From positions 1 to 56,843 of the forward strand of contig CANQGE010000009.1 of NCBI GenBank assembly GCA_947601495.1: a stretch of DNA of 56,843 bases. Reading direction: 5' to 3'. Positions 17,301-26,484 of this stretch are shown piece by piece. The position numbers and the translations under genes were made by a program. This DNA comes from an uncultured Clostridia bacterium. GTDB taxonomy: Bacteria > Bacillota > Clostridia > TANB77 > CAG-508. How positions within the stretch are numbered: position 1 is the stretch's first letter; each line of letters opens with the position of its first letter. The notes under the pieces were generated by a model. That model made no database searches, was not told where the DNA came from, and was given only the letters and a program-made list of their open reading frames with translations.

Positions 17301-17329
17301 TTGATAATAAAAAGTTAAAATGATATAAT
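17301..17329 (+). promoter_or_regulatory. Promoter for the dCMP deaminase operon
   Basis: TTGATA (17301-17306), a 17-bp spacer and TATAAT (17324-17329), directly after the rpmF terminator and 21 bp before the start codon. Confidence 0.7.
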
Positions 17330-17349
17330 CCGTAAAAGGAGATAAGTAT

Positions 17350-17844
17350 ATGGAAGAAAGAATTGATAAACAAAACTACTATTTAGATATAGCAGAAACA
17401 GTTGCATCAAGATCTACTTGTTTAAGAAAAAAATATGGAACAGTAATTGTAAATCAAGATCAAATAATATCAACAGGTTATTCTGGAGCTCCAAGAGGTA
17501 GAATAAATTGTTCTGATTTAGGATACTGTACAAAAAAGAAATTGTTACCAGATCAAAGACATGGAGGATATGATGCTTGCAGATCTGTTCATAGTGAACA
17601 AAATGCAATTATAAGTGCATCAAGAGAGCAAATGATAGGTTCAACTTTATATTTAGCTGGTTATAGAACTGAAAATCATGAATATGAAGAAGGTGCAGCT
17701 CCTTGTTTGATGTGCAGAAAATTAATTATTAATGCTGGAATTGAGAAAGTAATAGTTCGTGAAAATAAAACAAACTACAAAGTTTATGATGTAAAAGAAT
17801 GGATTGAAAACGATGAATTTTTAAATGGACAATTAAGCTATTAG
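17350..17844 (+). CDS. dCMP deaminase (ComEB family)
   Basis: 164-aa zinc-dependent cytidine/deoxycytidylate deaminase, converting dCMP to dUMP for thymidylate synthesis. Zinc and catalytic motifs: VHSEQNAI (usual HAE; here HSE, with catalytic Glu) and APCLMCRKLIINAG (PCxxC). The upstream segment RSTCLRKKYGTVIV and GYSGAPRG match the dCMP deaminase layout, and extra Cys residues (NCSDLGYC, YDACRS) are typical of the second metal or structural site in this family. Starts at ATG after AAAGGAG. It lies 22 bp upstream of the next membrane protein. Confidence 0.9.
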   Translation: MEERIDKQNYYLDIAETVASRSTCLRKKYGTVIVNQDQIISTGYSGAPRGRINCSDLGYCTKKKLLPDQRHGGYDACRSVHSEQNAIISASREQMIGSTLYLAGYRTENHEYEEGAAPCLMCRKLIINAGIEKVIVRENKTNYKVYDVKEWIENDEFLNGQLSY

Positions 17845-17866
17845 TGAGTAAAGAGGTATTTATAAA

Positions 17867-19534
17867 TTGAAAGAGAAAATTTTGAAAAATAGAAAATTAA
17901 TCGATACAGCTATTATTTTTTTAGTAGCGTGTATTTTATCTATAATATTATTAAAACCAAATTTAGATGTATATTATGATGATGGAGTTCAACATATTGG
18001 AAGAGCTTTTGGTACACTTGCAAGTATAAAACAAAATGGACTTTTTCCAAATGTTATTTCAAATTTTGCAAACAATTTTGGATATTCATGGAATTTATTT
18101 TATGGACCATTATCTGCATATGGTGTAATTGTTTGTGCTTTAATTTTTAGAAATTTTATAACAGGTTATAAAATATTTTGTTTTATATGCTTAATTTTAT
18201 CTGGAATATTTATGTATAAATTTGCTTCTAAATTAATAAACAATAATAATGCAGCACTTTTAGCATCAATAATTTATCTTACATTTCCATACCATTTAAC
18301 AGATTTATACACTAGAAATGCTTTAGGCGAATTTGTTTCATTTGTTTTTATACCATTAGTATTTTTAGGATTATATAATTTATTTTATACTGAAGATAAC
18401 CATTATTATATTTCTATTGGAGCAATAGGATTAATTCTTACACATAATATATCAACACTTCTAGTTGCAATTTTTTCATTGTTCTATGTAATTTTTAATT
18501 TAGAAAAAATAAAAGAAAGTAGAATAAAGAAAGGACTAATTATAAATATTGTTTTTATTATATTAGTTACTAGTTTCTTCTGGGTTCCTTTATTAGAAAC
18601 AAAGCTATATGCAAACTATCGAGTATATGAAAATGAAGCTATGTCTACTTCAGAAGAAGCAGCTTCACATGGCTTAAAATTGAAACAACTATTTGTAACA
18701 CAAAAAGATGGCTCATATATATTTGAACTAGGACCACACATAATAATATTATTAGCTTTCTCAGTAATGACAATTAGACAAATAAGCTCTGAACTAAGAG
18801 AAAATTATATTATATTTTTATTTTGTTCTTTAATTACATTATGGATGTCTACAAAATATTTTCCTTGGAAATTTTTACCTGATGGAATGAGCATAATACA
18901 ATTTCCTTGGAGAATGCTTATGTTTTCATCATTTTTCTTAAGCTTAGTTTGTGCAATTAACGTATACACTATAGTTAAAAAGTTTAATTATAAGGATGTT
19001 TTAGTTATTTCAATAATAGCTATAGGATATACATTAGCAATATTTATGTCTTATGTTCCAACAAGCGAAAATATTGCAAATATTGACCAAATAAATTTAG
19101 GAAATTTTTCTGGTAAAGAACATGAAACTGTTGCAGGTGCTGGAAAGGGAGAATACCTTCCATCAAATGCTTATAAAGATAGATTTTATGTGGCAACTAA
19201 AGAAGATGTAACAACTGTATTAGAAGGAAAAGCAATAATAGAAAATGAAACAAAAGATGGTTCAAACTTAAAAGCAAATGTTAAAACATTAGATGCAGAA
19301 TATACAATATTTGAATTACCATATTTGTATTATCCTGGATATGAAGTAAGACTAGATGGAATGATTGCTGAAACTTTTGAAACGAAAAATGGTTTTCTAG
19401 GATTCGCAATGGGACCAGAAGATAATATTGAACTTTCAGTTAAATATACAGGTACTTCAAGTATGAAATACTCATTATTAGCTTCAGTAGTTTCTTGCAT
19501 TGCTTTAGGAATTTATATTTGGAAAAAGCACTAA
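17867..19534 (+). CDS. Polytopic membrane protein, GT-C-like
   Basis: 555-aa integral membrane protein with about 10-12 predicted helices and a C-terminal extracytoplasmic domain of about 120 residues (from about 400) before a last membrane helix. After the first helix, the loop VYYDDGVQHIGRAFG carries a DD pair in the position of the catalytic acid in GT-C glycosyltransferases. The overall sequence resembles the membrane proteins annotated as 6-pyruvoyl-tetrahydropterin-synthase-related or YfhO-like. A role in transfer of sugars from lipid carriers to surface polymers is inferred. TTG start, chosen from Shine-Dalgarno AAGAGGT. Confidence 0.75.
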   Translation: MKEKILKNRKLIDTAIIFLVACILSIILLKPNLDVYYDDGVQHIGRAFGTLASIKQNGLFPNVISNFANNFGYSWNLFYGPLSAYGVIVCALIFRNFITGYKIFCFICLILSGIFMYKFASKLINNNNAALLASIIYLTFPYHLTDLYTRNALGEFVSFVFIPLVFLGLYNLFYTEDNHYYISIGAIGLILTHNISTLLVAIFSLFYVIFNLEKIKESRIKKGLIINIVFIILVTSFFWVPLLETKLYANYRVYENEAMSTSEEAASHGLKLKQLFVTQKDGSYIFELGPHIIILLAFSVMTIRQISSELRENYIIFLFCSLITLWMSTKYFPWKFLPDGMSIIQFPWRMLMFSSFFLSLVCAINVYTIVKKFNYKDVLVISIIAIGYTLAIFMSYVPTSENIANIDQINLGNFSGKEHETVAGAGKGEYLPSNAYKDRFYVATKEDVTTVLEGKAIIENETKDGSNLKANVKTLDAEYTIFELPYLYYPGYEVRLDGMIAETFETKNGFLGFAMGPEDNIELSVKYTGTSSMKYSLLASVVSCIALGIYIWKKH

Positions 19535-19569
19535 AGATTTTGAATAATAGATAAATATGGAGGATTAAG

Positions 19570-20895
19570 ATGTCTAAACCAATTGTGGCAATAATAGGAA
19601 AACCAAATGTAGGAAAATCAAAATTCTTTAATTATATAGTAGGACAAAGAATTTCTATTGTAGAAGATACACCAGGAGTAACTAGAGATAGGGTATATGC
19701 AGACGCATCATGGAGAGATAGAGAATTTACTTTAATAGATACAGCAGGAATAGAGCCAGAATCAGAAGATGTAATAATTTCTCAAATGAGAGAGCAAGCA
19801 AATATTGCTATTAGTGTTGCAGATGTAATTCTATTTATGACAGATATAAAACAAGGCGTAACTGCAAGTGATGTGGAAATTGGGGCAATGTTAAGAAAAT
19901 CAAATAAACCTATAATTTTAGTTTGCAACAAGGCAGATAATTATGGAGAGCCACCAAGTGAAATTTATGAATTTTATAATTTAGGAATAGGTGATCCACA
20001 TCCTATATCTGCTGCAAATGCTATAGGAATAGGAGATTTGCTAGATGAAATATATAATAAATTACCACCTAAGCAAGATGATGAAGAAAATGATGAGAGA
20101 ATTAAAGTAGCAATAATAGGAAAACCAAATGTTGGTAAATCTTCTTTACTAAATAGAATTTTAGGAGAAGAAAGAAGCATTGTAAGTGATGTTGCAGGAA
20201 CAACTAGAGATGCAATTGACTCAGAATTTGAAAATCAATATGGAAAATATACTTTTATTGATACTGCTGGTATTAGAAAAAAGTCAAAAGTAAATGAATC
20301 AATTGAAAAATTTAGTGTTATGAGAACATTATTTGCAATTGAAAGAGCAGATGTATGCTTAGTTTTAATTGATGCAGAAGAAGGCGTAACAGACCAAGAT
20401 GTAAAAGTACTTGGTGAAGCCCATGAAGCTGGAAAAGGAATTATAATAGTTATAAATAAATGGGATAAAATAGATAAAGAAACAGGAACATTAGAAAAAT
20501 ACAAAAAGCAAGTATATGAAAAAATTTCATATGCTTCTTATGCACCAATTATATTTATTTCAGCTAAAACTGGACAAAGAGTAGATAAAATCTTTGAAAT
20601 GATAAATAATGTAAATTCAGAAAACTCAAAAAGAGTATCTACAGCAGTTATAAATGAAGTAATAAATGAAGCAATAGCTGTTGTACAACCACCAACAGAT
20701 AAAGGAAAAAGATTAAAAATACTATATGGAACACAGGCAAGCACTAAACCACCAACTTTTGTAATATTTGTAAATAATAAAGAATTATTTCATTTCTCTT
20801 ATCAAAGATATTTAATAAATTGCTTTAGAGATAATTTCGGATTAGAAGGAACGCCTGTAAGACTTATTATAAGAGAAAAAAACAGTGAAGAATAA
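19570..20895 (+). CDS. der: GTPase Der (EngA), ribosome assembly
   Basis: 441-aa double-GTPase required for 50S subunit maturation. The first G domain has the P-loop GKPNVGKSKFFN, DTAGIE and NKAD. The second (from about residue 178) has GKPNVGKSSLLN, DTAGIRKKS and NKWDK. The C-terminal KH-like domain ends in TPVRLIIREKN, typical of Der. In the first P-loop the residue after GKS is Lys where Thr or Ser is usual; the essential GK[ST] is kept. ATG start with ATGGAGGA ribosome site. Confidence 0.96.
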   Translation: MSKPIVAIIGKPNVGKSKFFNYIVGQRISIVEDTPGVTRDRVYADASWRDREFTLIDTAGIEPESEDVIISQMREQANIAISVADVILFMTDIKQGVTASDVEIGAMLRKSNKPIILVCNKADNYGEPPSEIYEFYNLGIGDPHPISAANAIGIGDLLDEIYNKLPPKQDDEENDERIKVAIIGKPNVGKSSLLNRILGEERSIVSDVAGTTRDAIDSEFENQYGKYTFIDTAGIRKKSKVNESIEKFSVMRTLFAIERADVCLVLIDAEEGVTDQDVKVLGEAHEAGKGIIIVINKWDKIDKETGTLEKYKKQVYEKISYASYAPIIFISAKTGQRVDKIFEMINNVNSENSKRVSTAVINEVINEAIAVVQPPTDKGKRLKILYGTQASTKPPTFVIFVNNKELFHFSYQRYLINCFRDNFGLEGTPVRLIIREKNSEE

Positions 20896-20909
20896 GGACT
20901 AATTTTAAC

Positions 20910-22619
20910 ATGATAAATAACATATTAGAAAAAATAAAAAACAAAAGAAATTTAATAATTTTCATTTTAGCAATTGTAGCTTTGGCTATAATAAAACAAC
21001 TATTACTAAATAATTATCCAATTATGGCTTATGCAGGAGCAAAATCAGATGATGTTTTAATGGTAGAACTTGCAAATAATATATTATCTGGAAAATGGCT
21101 TGGAGAATACAATTATAATACTTTAATGAAAGGTCCAGTTTTCCCAATGATACTAGCTTTCATAAAGTATATGAATTGGTCTTACATAGAATTCGTAACT
21201 TTGCTTTACACAATTTCTTGTATAGCATTTATAATTTCTATAAGTAAAAAAATAAAAAATAAAATATTTTTAATTTTAATATACATAGCATTATTATTTA
21301 ATCCAATAATGTATGCAAAAGAAATTCTTCAAAGAGTATATAGAAATTCGTTAATACCCGCACTATCTTTATTTATTATAAGTTCTTATATAGCAATATT
21401 CTTAAGAAGAGATGAAAAAATAAGATTCCTAATACCTTGGATAATTTTAGAATCAATTTCTTTAAGTGCATTTTACTATACAAGAGAAGATTCTATTTGG
21501 ATAGTACCGTTTTTAATATTTATTATCTTAAGTACTATAATTGCTAAAATATTAAAAAACAAGAAAATAAATTTTGAAATAATTTCAAAAGCTATAATTC
21601 TATTTATTCCAATTATTTGCTTAAGTATATTCGGAAATTGGATAGCAAATCAAAATTTGAAATATTATGGTGTTAAAACAAAAAATGTTTTAACAGACAG
21701 CAGTTTTTCAGATGCAATGAGAGCAATATATAAAGTAAAACCAGAAAAATATATTGACGCTGTTTCAGTTCCTATGGAAAAAATAGATAGAATGGCAAAT
21801 GCTTCTCTAAGTTTTAATGCAATAACACCTAAACTAAAAGAATATTCCAAAAACTATGGAGCAATAGATAGAATTCCTGGAGATGGAGAAATAGAAGACG
21901 GATGGATTTTATGGGCATTAAGATCAGCTGTTTATGACAGTGGATGCAATACTTTGGAAAAAGAAGAAGAAGGATATAAAAAAATTGCAACAGAATTAAA
22001 TACAGCAATGGAAAATGGAGTGCTTGAAACACAATTTACTATGCCTTCTGCAATGATGTCACCATTTAGAACGTCATATATTCCTACTTTAATAAAGTCT
22101 TTTATTAAATGTGCTTTATATGTTTCTACATATGATGAAATCGAAATAACAAGTGATGAGCCTTCTGAAACAGATCCTAAGTATTTTGAAACAATAAAAG
22201 AATTTGAATATATAACAAACAATAAAGCTATATATCCGAATAATATAGATGGTCAGCAAGAATATATAAATTCAACCAAATTTCAAACTAGTATTTTAAA
22301 AGTTTTACAAAAAATATATTCTTACACAGGACTTCCTGTAATAATTCTTGGAATAATTTCTTATATATTTATTACAGTAATAAACATAAAAAATATGTTA
22401 AGAAAAAATTATGAGGGATTAGAAACTTGGATTATAATTTCAGGAATTTTAGGTGCAGGATTTACTTTACTGTTTGGTATAGCATATAATCACGTAGCAA
22501 CGGTATATTCAATTGTTCAATTATATTTAGCAGGAGCATATCCTATAAGTCTTGCTTTTTCATTTATTAGCATATATAATATGTTTGAAAATATTAAAAA
22601 AAGAAAGGAAAAAGTATAA
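20910..22619 (+). CDS. Polytopic membrane protein, GT-C-like
   Basis: 569-aa membrane protein with an N-terminal helix, a first outside loop holding GAKSDDVLMVELANN (a DD pair where GT-C enzymes have their catalytic acid), several helices, a long extracytoplasmic segment (about residues 255-455) and final helices. This is consistent with a lipid-linked-sugar-using transferase or related surface-polymer protein; the exact substrate is unknown. The ribosome site is weak (AAGGAC). Its stop codon overlaps the plsY start by one base (TAATG), indicating translational coupling. Confidence 0.72.
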   Translation: MINNILEKIKNKRNLIIFILAIVALAIIKQLLLNNYPIMAYAGAKSDDVLMVELANNILSGKWLGEYNYNTLMKGPVFPMILAFIKYMNWSYIEFVTLLYTISCIAFIISISKKIKNKIFLILIYIALLFNPIMYAKEILQRVYRNSLIPALSLFIISSYIAIFLRRDEKIRFLIPWIILESISLSAFYYTREDSIWIVPFLIFIILSTIIAKILKNKKINFEIISKAIILFIPIICLSIFGNWIANQNLKYYGVKTKNVLTDSSFSDAMRAIYKVKPEKYIDAVSVPMEKIDRMANASLSFNAITPKLKEYSKNYGAIDRIPGDGEIEDGWILWALRSAVYDSGCNTLEKEEEGYKKIATELNTAMENGVLETQFTMPSAMMSPFRTSYIPTLIKSFIKCALYVSTYDEIEITSDEPSETDPKYFETIKEFEYITNNKAIYPNNIDGQQEYINSTKFQTSILKVLQKIYSYTGLPVIILGIISYIFITVINIKNMLRKNYEGLETWIIISGILGAGFTLLFGIAYNHVATVYSIVQLYLAGAYPISLAFSFISIYNMFENIKKRKEKV

Positions 22620-23326
22620 TGTTATTATATGTAATTATGGCAATAATTGCTTATTTAATAGGAAGTGTTAATTTTTCAGTATTAATAAGCAAAAAAATGG
22701 CAGGTTTTGATGTTAGAGAAAAGGGAAGTGGAAATGCAGGAAGCACAAATGTTTTAAGAACTGTTGGAAAAAAAGCTGCTGCTTTAACATTAATATGCGA
22801 TATTTTAAAAGGAGTTGTATCTGTATTAATTGCATTTATTATTGGAAAAATAGCTAAAAATGCTAGTCCAGCAATATTAGTAGAATTAGCTGCTATATTT
22901 GTTGTTGTAGGACATACTTTCCCAATATTTTTTGGATTTAGAGGTGGAAAAGGTGTTGCTACTGGTTTAGGAATAATTCTTTTAATAAATTGGAAAATAG
23001 GATTAATATGCTTAGTATTTGCACTTTTATTAATGGCACTTACTAGAATGGTTTCACTTGGTTCAATTTCTGCAGCAGTATTATTTGCAGTATTAACAAT
23101 ATTTATCAGAGATTCATACATAGTAGAATTTGAAAATAATTTCATTATTTTTGGATTTTTGCTAGCTGGTTTTGTTGTATTTAATCATAGAGCTAATTTA
23201 CAAAGAATATTAGCAGGAACTGAAAATAAATTAAGTTTTAAAAAGAAAGAAGAAAATGCTTCATCAGAAAGCTCAGAAGAAAGTGTAGCTAAAAGTGATG
23301 AAAAAACTGAAGAGGCAAAAAAATAA
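22619..23326 (+). CDS. plsY: Glycerol-3-phosphate acyltransferase PlsY
   Basis: Membrane enzyme that transfers an acyl group from acyl-phosphate to glycerol-3-phosphate, the first step of phospholipid synthesis. The 235-aa protein has five predicted helices and the three PlsY motifs: GSGNAGSTNVLRT, VVVGHTFPIFFGFRGGKGVA and the later NHRANLQRI region. A Ser/Glu/Lys-rich cytoplasmic tail of about 30 residues is longer than in most homologues. The start overlaps the upstream stop codon. gpsA, which makes glycerol-3-phosphate, follows 28 bp later, a classic functional pairing. Confidence 0.95.
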   Translation: MLLYVIMAIIAYLIGSVNFSVLISKKMAGFDVREKGSGNAGSTNVLRTVGKKAAALTLICDILKGVVSVLIAFIIGKIAKNASPAILVELAAIFVVVGHTFPIFFGFRGGKGVATGLGIILLINWKIGLICLVFALLLMALTRMVSLGSISAAVLFAVLTIFIRDSYIVEFENNFIIFGFLLAGFVVFNHRANLQRILAGTENKLSFKKKEENASSESSEESVAKSDEKTEEAKK

Positions 23327-23354
23327 TTTTATACTATTATAAAGGAGAATATTA

Positions 23355-24341
23355 ATGAAGAAAATCGCAATAATAGGAAGTGGAAGCTGGGGTTCTGCTT
23401 TAGGAATTTATCTTGCACAAAATGGTAATGAGGTAAAAATATGGTCTTTTAGCGATGAAGAAAAAGATTTAATAAACAATCAAAAAAAATGTATGTTTTT
23501 GCCAAAAGCAACAATACCTGAAGGAGTAGTTTGTTCATCAGACTTTGCAGAAGTTTTAGAAGATGCAAAACTTATACTTCATGTTACACCATCTAAATTT
23601 GTAAGAGATACAATAAAAAAATATAAGCATCTAGTAAAAGAAAATCAAATTCTTGTAATGTGCTCAAAAGGATTTGAGCCAGGAAGCAATTTAACTTTAG
23701 ATGAAGTAATAAAAGAAGAACTTCCAAATGTTAAATATGGAATTTTATCTGGACCTAGCCATGCAGAAGAGGTATCTTTAAATATTGAAACTGCTCTAGT
23801 AATTGCATCAGAAAGTGAAGAAGTAAAAGAAAAAGTTATAGAAGCTATTAAAAGTCCAACAATTAGAATGTATAAATCAAGTGACGTTAAAGGAGTTGAA
23901 CTAGGTGGAGCTCTAAAAAATATTATTGCATTTTGTGCTGGAATTGCAGTAGGACTAAACTTAGGAGATAATGCTTTTGCTGCATTAGCTACTAGAGGAT
24001 TAGTTGAAATAGCAAGACTTGGAACTGCAATGGGTGGAAAAGAAAAAACTTTTTATGGATTAACAGGTTTAGGAGATTTAATAGTAACTTGTGGAAGTGA
24101 ACATAGTAGAAATAGAAAAGCAGGAAAACTTATTGGTCAAGGATTAACTATAGAAGAAACGAGAAAAGAAGTAGGAATGACAATTGAAAGTATAGATAAT
24201 ATTGATGTGGCATATGAACTTGCAAAAAAATATAATGTAGAAATGCCAATAGTTAATACTGTTTATGATGTTTTATATAATAAATTAAATCCTAGAGAAG
24301 CTGTTGAAAATTTAATGACAAGAGCTGTAAAAGAAGAATAA
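23355..24341 (+). CDS. gpsA: Glycerol-3-phosphate dehydrogenase [NAD(P)+]
   Basis: 328-aa enzyme reducing dihydroxyacetone phosphate to sn-glycerol-3-phosphate for PlsY. N-terminal Rossmann motif IIGSGSWGSALGIYLAQNG, then GPSHAEEV, the catalytic Lys region GVELGGALKNIIA, and GLTGLGDLIVTC followed by the SRNRKAG segment. Length is standard. Shine-Dalgarno AAAGGAG before ATG. It is in the same operon as plsY. Confidence 0.97.
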   Translation: MKKIAIIGSGSWGSALGIYLAQNGNEVKIWSFSDEEKDLINNQKKCMFLPKATIPEGVVCSSDFAEVLEDAKLILHVTPSKFVRDTIKKYKHLVKENQILVMCSKGFEPGSNLTLDEVIKEELPNVKYGILSGPSHAEEVSLNIETALVIASESEEVKEKVIEAIKSPTIRMYKSSDVKGVELGGALKNIIAFCAGIAVGLNLGDNAFAALATRGLVEIARLGTAMGGKEKTFYGLTGLGDLIVTCGSEHSRNRKAGKLIGQGLTIEETRKEVGMTIESIDNIDVAYELAKKYNVEMPIVNTVYDVLYNKLNPREAVENLMTRAVKEE

Positions 24342-24406
24342 AAATTTAAAATAGTTTAAAAATATATTAAAATATATAAAAAAATATAATAAATGGGGGT
24401 ATTAAA

Positions 24407-24883
24407 ATGGAATTTTTTAACAAGTTAGGAAAAAAAGCAAGTGAGGCTTACCAAGCAACAAAGGAAAAAGCAAGCGATATTTCAGAGGAGATAAAAATTA
24501 AAAACAAAATTAACAATTTAGAAGAAAAAGTATATGAAATATATGCTGAAATTGGTGAAAAAGTTTATAATGAAATAAAAGACGGAAAAGATGTTTCAAA
24601 AGAAGAAATATCAGGAAAATGTGAAGAAATTTCTAGTAAAAAAGATGAAATGTCAAGATTACATGCACAACTATTAACATTGAAAAAAATGAAAAAATGC
24701 GTTAATTGTGGAGAGAAACTAGATATTGATGCAGAATTTTGTTCTAAATGTGGAACTAAACAACCTAAAACTGAAAATGTTGAAGTTCAAGAAAATCCAG
24801 AAGAAGGAACAAAAGACGCTGAAGTTATTGAAATAAATGATGTTGAAGAAAATAAAAAAGATAGTAACGAGGAAAATAAGTAA
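24407..24883 (+). CDS. Zinc-ribbon protein with coiled coil, 158 aa
   Basis: A helical, charged N-terminal region (1-98) containing a predicted coiled coil is followed by a short zinc ribbon (CVNCGEKLDIDAEFCSKCG, about 103-121) and an acidic disordered tail. Such proteins are common and functionally undefined in Firmicutes; structural metal binding is the only solid inference. ATG start with GGGGGTATTAAA upstream. It is separated from dtd by only 3 bp, so likely co-expressed. Confidence 0.8.
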   Translation: MEFFNKLGKKASEAYQATKEKASDISEEIKIKNKINNLEEKVYEIYAEIGEKVYNEIKDGKDVSKEEISGKCEEISSKKDEMSRLHAQLLTLKKMKKCVNCGEKLDIDAEFCSKCGTKQPKTENVEVQENPEEGTKDAEVIEINDVEENKKDSNEENK

Positions 24884-24886
24884 TAA

Positions 24887-25327
24887 ATGAAACTAGTAGT
24901 ACAAAGAGCTTTAGAATCTAAAGTAGAAGTAGATGGAAAAGTTGTAGGAAAAATTAATAAAGGTTTTGTTGTTTTGTGTGGAATTACTCATGCAGATACA
25001 GAAAAAGAAGCAGATTTGCTAGCTAAAAAATTATGTAATCTTAGAGTATTTGAAGATGAAAACGAAAAAATGAATTTATCTATAAAAGATGTAGGAGGAG
25101 AACTTTTAATTATTTCTCAATTTACATTATATGCAGATAGTATGAGTAGTGGCAATAGACCAAGTTTTATAAATGCAGCACGACCTGAAAAAGCAGAACC
25201 TTTATATGAATATTTTATTAAAAAATGTGAAGAATATGATGTTCCCGTTCAAAAAGGAATTTTTGGAGCAGATATGAAAGTATCAATAACAAATGATGGA
25301 CCAGTTACCATTATTTTAGAAAAATAG
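24887..25327 (+). CDS. dtd: D-aminoacyl-tRNA deacylase
   Basis: 146-aa proofreading enzyme that hydrolyses D-aminoacyl-tRNA (and glycyl-tRNA-Ala) to recycle tRNA. Both signature motifs are present: SQFTLYAD...SGNRPSF (about residues 77-95) and the cross-dimer motif [11 protein letters not shown] at the C-terminus (usual NxGPVT). Length and N-terminus ([17 protein letters not shown]) are typical. It follows the zinc-ribbon gene by 3 bp and ends 1 bp from a converging gene. Confidence 0.95.
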   Translation: MKLVVQRALESKVEVDGKVVGKINKGFVVLCGITHADTEKEADLLAKKLCNLRVFEDENEKMNLSIKDVGGELLIISQFTLYADSMSSGNRPSFINAARPEKAEPLYEYFIKKCEEYDVPVQKGIFGADMKVSITNDGPVTIILEK

Positions 25328-25328
25328 T

Positions 25329-25610
25329 TTAATAAGGATATCTTTCATATATATATTTTATTAAAGTGTTTATATTACTATTTGTAACACAAATATAAAC
25401 ATCTTTATCTAAGCTTATCCATAAAGTCATATTAAACTTATCGCTATTATCTATATAGCAACTTATTATATCTATCATATCAACAGGATTATCAAATTCT
25501 TTATGAAAAGCTAAATTATTTTCTAAATTTAAATTCTTAGAATAATATTGTTCTAAGAATTTTTTTATTTCACCATCTATTTCACTATAAAAATTGATTG
25601 TTGCTTTCAT
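25329..25610 (-). CDS. Hypothetical protein, 93 aa
   Basis: Small soluble protein, unrecognised. It begins MKATINFYSEIDGEIKKFL and has alternating strands and helices (FNMTLWISLDKDVYICVTNS in the centre), suggesting a compact alpha/beta fold. A ribosome site (AAAGAAAGAGAAAC) is weak but present. It converges with dtd with a 1-bp gap and no terminator hairpin between them. Confidence 0.7.
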   Translation of the reverse strand: MKATINFYSEIDGEIKKFLEQYYSKNLNLENNLAFHKEFDNPVDMIDIISCYIDNSDKFNMTLWISLDKDVYICVTNSNINTLIKYIYERYPY

Positions 25611-25725
25611 ATGTTTCTCTTTCTTTAAATTTTATATTAGTATTTGTATTAAAAAATATTTTTATTCTAATTTTAAGTATAAATTACTTTTTTTATTGCA
25701 ATAATATTTATATGTGGAGGAAAAT

Positions 25726-26412
25726 ATGATTAAAAACATAGGAAAATATATAATAATATTTTTATTGCTTATTATATTAACAGGCTGTTCATTTAACCAA
25801 GAAGGTAAAACTATAGAAGATAAAACAATAGAAGAAATAAACTATGTTGAAGAAAATATTTTACTTTTAGTAAATAGATATGCAAAAGAAGAATATATAA
25901 TAGACGGCTCTTTAGATTGGAAAACTATAAAAGAAGATGCAGAAAATATAAATAATTCAATAGATACAATTATTTTAGATTTAACAGAAATAAAAATATC
26001 AAATGAAGATTTAATAAATTTTAGAAATGAAATAAATAATTTAAATATTGCAATAGCAAATGAAAATGAAAGAGAATTTTTAGAAAGATGTAGTTATTTG
26101 TATTCGTTTGTACCTACAATGCTAGAAGAAGTTTCTCAAAACAAGAATGAAGTTAATATTAAAAAATTAAAGTCCTTAGTATTATCTAGCTTTGTTCAGT
26201 CTAACTTTTTAGATTGGGAAAGAGCAAAAGAGAGCATAAGTCTAGCAGATTCAAAATATAGAGAGATGATGGATGACGTAGACTATATGAAAGAATATGA
26301 TTACAATTTAAATAAAGTTTATGTTTTGCTAGAAGAATTAAAAAATGTTATAGACTCAGAGGAGCCAAGTTTGGCTAGAATAAAATATATAAATTTTATA
26401 GATAAAATATAA
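25726..26412 (+). CDS. Putative lipoprotein, 228 aa
   Basis: N-terminal signal with a hydrophobic stretch (YIIIFLLLIILTGC) and a clear lipobox LTGC, so the mature protein should be lipid-anchored at the outer face of the membrane. The rest is helical and acidic, with no recognised domain. The ATG at 25726 is chosen over the GTG 12 bp upstream because that GTG overlaps the Shine-Dalgarno GTGGAGG. It converges on asd across a shared terminator. Confidence 0.78.
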   Translation: MIKNIGKYIIIFLLLIILTGCSFNQEGKTIEDKTIEEINYVEENILLLVNRYAKEEYIIDGSLDWKTIKEDAENINNSIDTIILDLTEIKISNEDLINFRNEINNLNIAIANENEREFLERCSYLYSFVPTMLEEVSQNKNEVNIKKLKSLVLSSFVQSNFLDWERAKESISLADSKYREMMDDVDYMKEYDYNLNKVYVLLEELKNVIDSEEPSLARIKYINFIDKI

Positions 26413-26446
26413 TTTGTGTTGAAAAGAATATCATTTTAAGAAAAAT

Positions 26447-26482
26447 AAAGGCTTAGAATTGAAACTAATTCTAAGCCTTTAA
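26447..26482. terminator. Bidirectional terminator between lipoprotein and asd
   Basis: Perfect 14-bp stem AAAGGCTTAGAATT (26447-26460) / AATTCTAAGCCTTT (26467-26480) with a 6-nt loop and A/T tracts on both sides. Confidence 0.85.
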
Positions 26483-26484
26483 CA